Shown here: positions 60,001 through 64,000 of the stretch, one piece after another | Layout: each line of letters starts with the position of its first letter | Numbering within the stretch: the stretch's first letter is position 1 | Assembly (NCBI RefSeq): GCF_000472965.1 | Contig: NZ_AXAU01000001.1 | Span: 837,162 to 901,161, forward strand | DNA length: 64,000 nucleotides | DNA from: Bradyrhizobium murdochi | GTDB lineage: Bacteria > Pseudomonadota > Alphaproteobacteria > Rhizobiales > Xanthobacteraceae | Direction of reading: 5' to 3' | Translations under genes and position numbers: made by a program | The notes under the pieces: model-generated | The model's database searches: none | What the model was told of the DNA's origin: nothing | What the model saw: only the letters and a program-made list of their open reading frames with translations

Positions 60001-61089
60001 GTGTTGAGCACCACCGACGACCTTCGAATTAGCGAACTGAAAGAGCTGAGTACGCCGCAGGAGGTGATGGGCGAGATACCGCGCACCTTGACCGCGACGC
60101 GCGTCGTGATGGCGGCACGCAATGCCATCCACGCCATCCTGCACGGCACCGACGACCGCCTGCTGGTGGTCGTCGGCCCCTGCTCGGTCCACGATCCCGC
60201 CGCGGCCGTTGATTACGCCGAGCGGCTAGCCGCCTTGCGCGAAAAACTCGCCGACCGCCTCGAAATCGTGATGCGTGTCTATTTCGAAAAGCCGCGCACC
60301 ACGGTCGGATGGAAGGGACTGATCAACGACCCCAATCTCGACGGCTCCTTCGACATCAACAGGGGTCTGCGGCTCGCTCGCAACGTGCTGTCGGCGGTGA
60401 ACAATCTCGGCCTGCCGGCCGGGACCGAATTCCTCGACATGACGACGCCGCAATACATTGCCGACCTGATGGCATGGGCGGCAATCGGGGCGCGCACGAC
60501 CGAGAGCCAGATCCATCGCGAGCTCGCTTCCGGTCTCTCCTGCCCGGTCGGCTTCAAGAACGGTACCGACGGCAATATTCGCATCGCGGCCGATGCGGTG
60601 AAGTCGGCCTCGCATCCACATCATTTCATGGCTGTCACTAAGGGCGGGCGCTCGGCGATTGCGGCAACCACCGGCAACGAGGACTGCCACATCATCCTGC
60701 GCGGCGGCAACAAGCCGAACTACGACCGGGAAAGCGTCGATGCCGCTTGCGTCGAACTTGTCCGCGCCGGCGTCACCCCGCGGATCATGATCGACACCAG
60801 CCATGCCAACAGCAACAAAAAGCCGGAAAACCAGCCGCTGGTGGTCGCCGACATCGCGCGCCAGATATCGGATGGCGAGCAGCGCATCACCGGCGTCATG
60901 ATCGAGAGCAATCTGGTCGCCGGCCGCCAAGATGTCGTGCCGGGCAAACAGCTCGCCTATGGGCAGAGCATCACCGACGGCTGCATCGACTGGGAGACGA
61001 CGGTCTCGGCGCTGAACATGCTGGCTGATGCCGTGGCAACACGGCGGAACGTGCCATCGCGCAGCTTCCGGGAGGAGCGCTCGGCGTAG
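60001..61089 (+). CDS. aroG: 3-deoxy-D-arabino-heptulosonate 7-phosphate synthase (type I, AroFGH)
   Basis: 362 residues from a GTG at 60001 with AGGAG at 59988-59992. Type I DAHP synthase: VVVGPCSVHDPAAAVDYAER, YFEKPRTTVGWKGLINDP (PEP and metal site), GTEFLDMTTPQYIADL, SGLSCPVGFKNGTDG, and IMIDTSHANSNKKPENQ (metal His). It condenses PEP and erythrose 4-phosphate, the first step to Phe, Tyr and Trp. aroF/aroG/aroH cannot be told apart from sequence alone, so the symbol is generic. Expression is probably controlled by the aromatic leader upstream; a strong hairpin follows. Confidence 0.95.
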   Translation: MLSTTDDLRISELKELSTPQEVMGEIPRTLTATRVVMAARNAIHAILHGTDDRLLVVVGPCSVHDPAAAVDYAERLAALREKLADRLEIVMRVYFEKPRTTVGWKGLINDPNLDGSFDINRGLRLARNVLSAVNNLGLPAGTEFLDMTTPQYIADLMAWAAIGARTTESQIHRELASGLSCPVGFKNGTDGNIRIAADAVKSASHPHHFMAVTKGGRSAIAATTGNEDCHIILRGGNKPNYDRESVDAACVELVRAGVTPRIMIDTSHANSNKKPENQPLVVADIARQISDGEQRITGVMIESNLVAGRQDVVPGKQLAYGQSITDGCIDWETTVSALNMLADAVATRRNVPSRSFREERSA

Positions 61090-61113
61090 CCACCCGGGTC
61101 GAATGTTGACGAA

Positions 61114-61138
61114 GCAGGGCGCGATCGGCGCGCCCTGC
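61114..61138 (+). terminator. GC hairpin after the DAHP synthase gene
   Basis: GCAGGGCGCG (61114-61123) pairs perfectly with CGCGCCCTGC (61129-61138) around ATCGG. It lies 24 bases after the stop but has no T run, so termination may need Rho or the hairpin may protect the mRNA end. Confidence 0.5.
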
Positions 61139-61302
61139 CCCAGCTTCCATTGAAGCTGCACTACGAAGCGTACACACCCGCGCGACGCCGTAAAGCTGCG
61201 ACTACCAGCAAAAAATCGGCGGGCCTGTGGCATACTTCACACGTACGAAATCGCAGTTCGGAATATTGCTCCGCCGGGGCTTCTATTTCGAACGAGGTTT
61301 CG

Positions 61303-61554
61303 ATGAAGCAATTTCCGAACAACCAGCAATTTCCCAGCAAACTGAGTGCGGGCGACCTGCGCACCTACCGTCGGTGGACTGGCGGCTTATACCTCACCTA
61401 TTTGGCCGCGATCATTGTCGCGATCGGTCTCGTTCTTGCAAATGGACCTGCGCGCGATCTCAGAGCGTCGAGCGAAACTCAGATGGCGCGCCTAAAGGGT
61501 GGACCAGCGTCAATCGATATTCCGACAACGGCCAAGCCTGTTACCAAGCGGTAG
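61303..61554 (+). CDS. Single-pass membrane hypothetical protein, 83 aa
   Basis: From the ATG at 61303 (GAGGT upstream). A basic/polar N-terminus (MKQFPNNQQFPSKLSAGDLR), one helix (LYLTYLAAIIVAIGLVLA), then a polar periplasmic tail. The upstream 150 bases of the same frame are not protein-like. Function unknown. Confidence 0.6.
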   Translation: MKQFPNNQQFPSKLSAGDLRTYRRWTGGLYLTYLAAIIVAIGLVLANGPARDLRASSETQMARLKGGPASIDIPTTAKPVTKR

Positions 61555-61600
61555 TGGCCGCGGACCGGCAACTCAAATGACATTCTTTTGGAATAGTGTG

Positions 61601-61933
61601 ATGATTAGACCATTCATTCGATTGATCTTGATTGCAGCCCTGATCGCTCCGAACTTGGCGATTGCAGACATTGCGCAAACTCCCGTTCAATTTTGTTGGG
61701 CGACGGGAAAGTTCGACCATACGATCTACTTTGCCGAAGTCGGAAATCGCGAAGATCGGCAGGCAAGCTTCGACACGCTGCTCGAGATTTCGGGCATCGA
61801 TCATCACGCGGTGAAATGCACGACTTCAGACATTGAAACGCATCGTCTGACGCGTGCGCAGTTGATGAAAGGTTGGTTGGAGTCCGAGTTTGAAATCGTG
61901 AACACTACATTCCTGTCAGATCTCGATTACTGA
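61601..61933 (+). CDS. Exported hypothetical protein, about 110 aa
   Basis: From the ATG at 61601, or 61577. Signal peptide MIRPFIRLILIAALIAPNLA then IADIAQ. The mature part reads FCWATGKFDHTIYFAEVGNR with one cysteine and another in VKCTTSD; mixed alpha/beta, acidic. Codon use is less GC-biased than its neighbours. Resembles short exported proteins of rhizobia without assigned function. Confidence 0.6.
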   Translation: MIRPFIRLILIAALIAPNLAIADIAQTPVQFCWATGKFDHTIYFAEVGNREDRQASFDTLLEISGIDHHAVKCTTSDIETHRLTRAQLMKGWLESEFEIVNTTFLSDLDY

Positions 61934-62093
61934 TAATTCAGGGTGACAAGATCGCGACCGGGGTTGCAGATAAACGACCTGACGCAGTCGTTCCTCGTGT
62001 CAGCTTGTGATCTGCGGGCTGACAAGCTCTTGACGTGGGACCACAGCACTAGGATGCTCGCCCCGCTAGAGGCAGTGCTCGGGGGATGCCGAC

Positions 62094-62270
62094 ATGGCGA
62101 TCATTTCAGTTCTGATTGGGGTTCTGGTCATTGTTGTCGTGGGGGCAATTTGTTTCTGGGCTATCGAAAAGTTTGCCCCCGATAGGAAACTAGCGAATCT
62201 TCTAAAATTACTGGTTGTGCTCGTCTGCTTAGGCGCGATTGTGCAACGACTGCTGGTCTTGACTTACTAG
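62094..62270 (+). CDS. 58-aa two-helix membrane protein (Thivi_2564-like)
   Basis: ATG at 62094 with GGGGGA upstream, TAG at 62268-62270. MAIISVLIGVLVIVVVGAIC is helix 1, WAIEKFAPDRKLANLL the polar link, and KLLVVLVCLGAIVQRLL helix 2. This layout (helix, F-P-D/P-K loop, L-N/L-x-VVVIV helix) matches a family of tiny membrane proteins of unknown function. Confidence 0.65.
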   Translation: MAIISVLIGVLVIVVVGAICFWAIEKFAPDRKLANLLKLLVVLVCLGAIVQRLLVLTY

Positions 62271-62352
62271 GTATGCCGCGCAGCTTCATGACGATCCTGA
62301 CCGGCCGTAACCTGCCGAAGGTCCAGCAGCCGCGGGGAAGCTGAGCCCTCAC

Positions 62353-62799
62353 TCATTGCCCGCGCCTTTTCTTGGCAGGTGGCGGCGGGCCGGGTGGCGC
62401 TGCTGCATTCGATCCTTGGAGACTATCCACGCGAGCGGAAAGCCCACCCAACTGTTCCGAAAGCAACTTACGTTGGCCCTGCTCAGCCGATATCTGCCGC
62501 TGTAGACCGCTGATCTGTTCCGCGGCACGTTCCTGTGCTGCCTGGAGCTCTTGGATCGTTTGCTGGAGATTGGCCACAGCATGTCTAGCCGTCTTGTCAG
62601 CGATTTCGGCAGCCAGAGACGGCTCAGCATTGGGGTGAACAGCCGCTAATGGCGAGGACTCGGATCCGATTCGATTGCTGGCCCAAAGCACTGCCGCAAT
62701 GGCAACCGCGAGGAGAATAAGTAAGACCCACGGCAGTAAGCGGCGCGGTCGTCCTGGCTCGCTGTTGATGCGATTCTTGGGCGTAAAGTCACTCATCAT
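62353..62799 (-). CDS. Membrane-anchored coiled-coil protein
   Basis: 148 residues from one of two adjacent ATGs (62799, 62796). A short cytoplasmic basic head, one helix (LLPWVLLILLAVAIAAVLWA), then about 60 residues of heptad-like coiled coil (LQQTIQELQAAQERAAEQI, LQRQISAEQGQ) and a Pro-rich, basic tail. The layout resembles division or envelope scaffold proteins, but no family is identified. Confidence 0.65.
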   Translation of the reverse strand: MMSDFTPKNRINSEPGRPRRLLPWVLLILLAVAIAAVLWASNRIGSESSPLAAVHPNAEPSLAAEIADKTARHAVANLQQTIQELQAAQERAAEQISGLQRQISAEQGQRKLLSEQLGGLSARVDSLQGSNAAAPPGPPPPAKKRRGQ

Positions 62800-62918
62800 T
62801 TGGCTACTAAGCCGACAATGATCGATTAGTTCCCTTCAACGGGTGATAGCCGTGGCCGTGGCCGTTCTCGCTTGCGCCTTCCCCTCGCCTGCGATTGGAT
62901 GGTTCGCAGGCCGGGGAG

Positions 62919-63219
62919 ATGTCTAAACGCAAATCGGGCTGCGGTCGTGAGTTTGACGAGCCGGCCCGCTACCGGGGCAGCAAGCTCGTCACCTTGTGCG
63001 ACGCTGCCAGCTACATCACGGCGTTGCCGAAAAAGGAATCCACTCTCCCCGGAATGGCAGGCCGCGATCGAGGCGCTAATGCTGTTGGTGGACTCGGCGG
63101 CGCGACGATGTTCGCGCGTCGGTGTCATGAAAGCATTGAACCGGGGCCACGTTCGGGAGTTTAACCTATCTCGCAAGGACCCTCACTGGGGACGCCGCAA
63201 GCTGGCGCGAGATCGATGA
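62919..63219 (+). pseudogene. Frameshifted paralogue of the 13655 protein
   Basis: Starting at the ATG at 62919 the sequence reads SKRKSGCGREFDEPARYRGS and DAASYITALPKKES, then must shift frame for LPEWQAAIEALMLLVD, shift back for LGGATMFAR, and shift again for VGVMKALNRGHVREFN to TGA at 63219. A run of four C near 63042 marks the first break. Each block has a counterpart in the intact gene at 13655-13924, so this is a decayed copy with about three indels. The next gene's ATG overlaps its stop. Confidence 0.7.
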
Positions 63220-63407
63220 AAACGGTCTGGATTTACGTCGATACAAAGAAAAAGGTCGGCGACCGTGACCATCTCAAGGTGTTTGCAAACTCGGACCTCG
63301 CCGATGAATGGTTCGTGGTGAACGATCCAGAAGGCATCGTCTTCGAGTACGAGGTCATAGGCGTTGCAGATGACGAAACCGGGTCGGGACGTCAACGGCA
63401 TCGCTAG
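63216..63407 (+). CDS. Conserved hypothetical protein, 63 aa
   Basis: ATG at 63216 overlaps the stop of the broken upstream gene (ATGA), which suggests the two were once translationally coupled. MKTVWIYVDTKKKVGDRDHL, KVFANSDLADEWFVVNDPEG, then FEYEVIG. A compact alpha/beta small protein; the family is frequent in rhizobia and has no known role. The last ~10 residues (ETGSGRQRHR) look less conserved and may result from loss of the original stop. Confidence 0.7.
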   Translation: MKTVWIYVDTKKKVGDRDHLKVFANSDLADEWFVVNDPEGIVFEYEVIGVADDETGSGRQRHR

Positions 63408-63491
63408 GATAGAGGCCGACCACCACATGAAACTCCCGGCGTGCGGGCAGTGGCTCCACATGCGCGATCTGGCCTGACATCGGCTCGAATA

Positions 63492-63512
63492 AAAAGCCGG
63501 ACCGCCGGTTTT
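63492..63512 (+). terminator. Weak terminator-like hairpin
   Basis: AAAA-G-CCGG at 63492-63500 pairs with CCGGTTTT at 63505-63512 with one bulged G and a 4-base loop, ending in four T. It lies 84 bases after the stop of the 63-aa gene. Confidence 0.35.
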
Positions 63513-63589
63513 CTCCCGGCGATAGCTGGTTCAGTCATCTTCGCGGACTTCCGACCTGTGACGGTCCGTGAACTAGCGAGCGAAGCGAA

Positions 63590-63665
63590 CCTTGAAGGAT
63601 GAATGACCCGGCTGGTGGCCGTCGCCCTTCGAGGGCCGCGCTACGCTTAGCCGCCTCAGGGTGAC
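63590..63665. repeat. Dispersed-repeat fragment (CCTTCGAG...CCTCAGGGTGAC type)
   Basis: CCTTCGAGGGCCGCGCTACGC and CCTCAGGGTGACGG are the two ends of a palindromic intergenic repeat related to the right half of the 132-bp family (CCTTCGAGACGC...CCTCAGGATGAG). It lies in the gap before the leftward gene at 63699. Only partial symmetry remains. Confidence 0.45.
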
Positions 63666-63698
63666 GGATCACATTGAGTCAGGCTTGCTTCATCATGC

Positions 63699-63953
63699 CT
63701 AGCAGCCGCGGCAGATGCTCTTGATCTTACGGTCGAGCGCGGCGTTTTCCTTGTTCAGCGGATCGTTCGGATCGTTCAGGTTCTTTTCGCTAGGCACGTC
63801 GCTGCGGCGGGGCTGACGGTGTCCGATCGGCGCCTCCGGAATCTTTCCGGCGCTCGGGCCATTCTTTGGCATTGTTGACGTCCCGCCCTGTGCGAACGCA
63901 GCAGGCATGCCGATCAGGACCATCAGCGCGACTGACAAGATTGTTCTTTGCAT
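63699..63953 (-). CDS. Exported hypothetical protein, 84 aa
   Basis: From the ATG at 63953 (GGAG upstream). Signal peptide 1-22 (LSVALMVLIGMPAAFAQ), then a polar, Pro/Asn/Lys-rich mature part: NDPNDPLNKENAALDRKIKS and a C-terminal CRGC pair. Disordered with a helical end. The NDPNDPLNKEN-LD-KIKSICRGC pattern resembles short exported proteins in Bradyrhizobium-like genomes. Confidence 0.65.
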   Translation of the reverse strand: MQRTILSVALMVLIGMPAAFAQGGTSTMPKNGPSAGKIPEAPIGHRQPRRSDVPSEKNLNDPNDPLNKENAALDRKIKSICRGC

Positions 63954-64000
63954 CCTGATTCTCCGCCTTTTAGATTCCTTTATCGTGTCCGTCCGGGCAC

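Overview
The window looks like ordinary chromosome of a Bradyrhizobium-type alphaproteobacterium (Nitrobacteraceae). This is inferred from high GC, frequent GTG/TTG starts, an NDUFS4-type complex I subunit, DUF3551, DUF6481 and MxKDx small secreted proteins, H-NS-family regulators, and palindromic intergenic repeats of the kind found in these genomes. There are no transposases, integrases, CRISPR arrays or phage genes.

Left third (1-17.6 kb). A truncated PilZ gene lies at the edge. A minus-strand envelope cluster follows: a LAB_N membrane protein, a dolichol-phosphate-mannose-synthase-like GT2, a PAP2 phosphatase and an ArnT-like transferase, resembling a lipid A or glycolipid glycosylation set. 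Next is the alpha-2-macroglobulin/PBP1C pair, with a palindromic repeat built into the first codons of pbpC. After tRNA-Arg(TCT) comes a run of small secreted, membrane and regulatory proteins and an almost gene-free kilobase.

Middle (17.8-42.4 kb). There are three catabolic or transport modules. (a) A TRAP transporter has two Tat-type binding proteins, a GntR regulator with a perfect 17-bp operator candidate, and a dihydrodipicolinate-synthase-family enzyme. (b) A leucine/isovalerate operon (isovaleryl-CoA dehydrogenase, methylcrotonyl-CoA carboxylase beta and alpha, HMG-CoA lyase) has divergent TetR and Lrp regulators, and two direct copies of a ~132-bp repeat bracket the cassette. (c) A fumarylacetoacetase-family, cyclase-family and Tat-exported amidohydrolase operon is divergent from a NitT/TauT-type ABC transporter and its GntR regulator. 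Between (b) and (c) lie an NDUFS4-like subunit, OpgC glucan succinyltransferase, a NodU/CmcH carbamoyltransferase and a Gly/Arg/Tyr-rich secreted protein.

Right third (42.4-64 kb). This holds housekeeping and stress functions (CAP protein, DUF192, twin cold-shock protein, sirtuin, glyoxalase I, GST, UPF0182, PrsW, HdeD-like, M20 amidase with an MFS transporter), tRNA-Pro(TGG), tRNA-Glu(TTC), and many very small genes with strong ribosome binding sites (26-52 residues).

The most striking signal is upstream of the DAHP synthase gene at 60001. A promoter should start transcription exactly at the ATG of a 26-codon leader ORF containing Phe-Trp-Tyr-Phe-Ser-Tyr. The leader is followed by mutually exclusive hairpins ending in a GC-rich terminator with six T. 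This is the layout of a ribosome-mediated attenuator sensing all three aromatic amino acids at the first step of their synthesis, with a leaderless leader ORF like that of rhizobial trpL.
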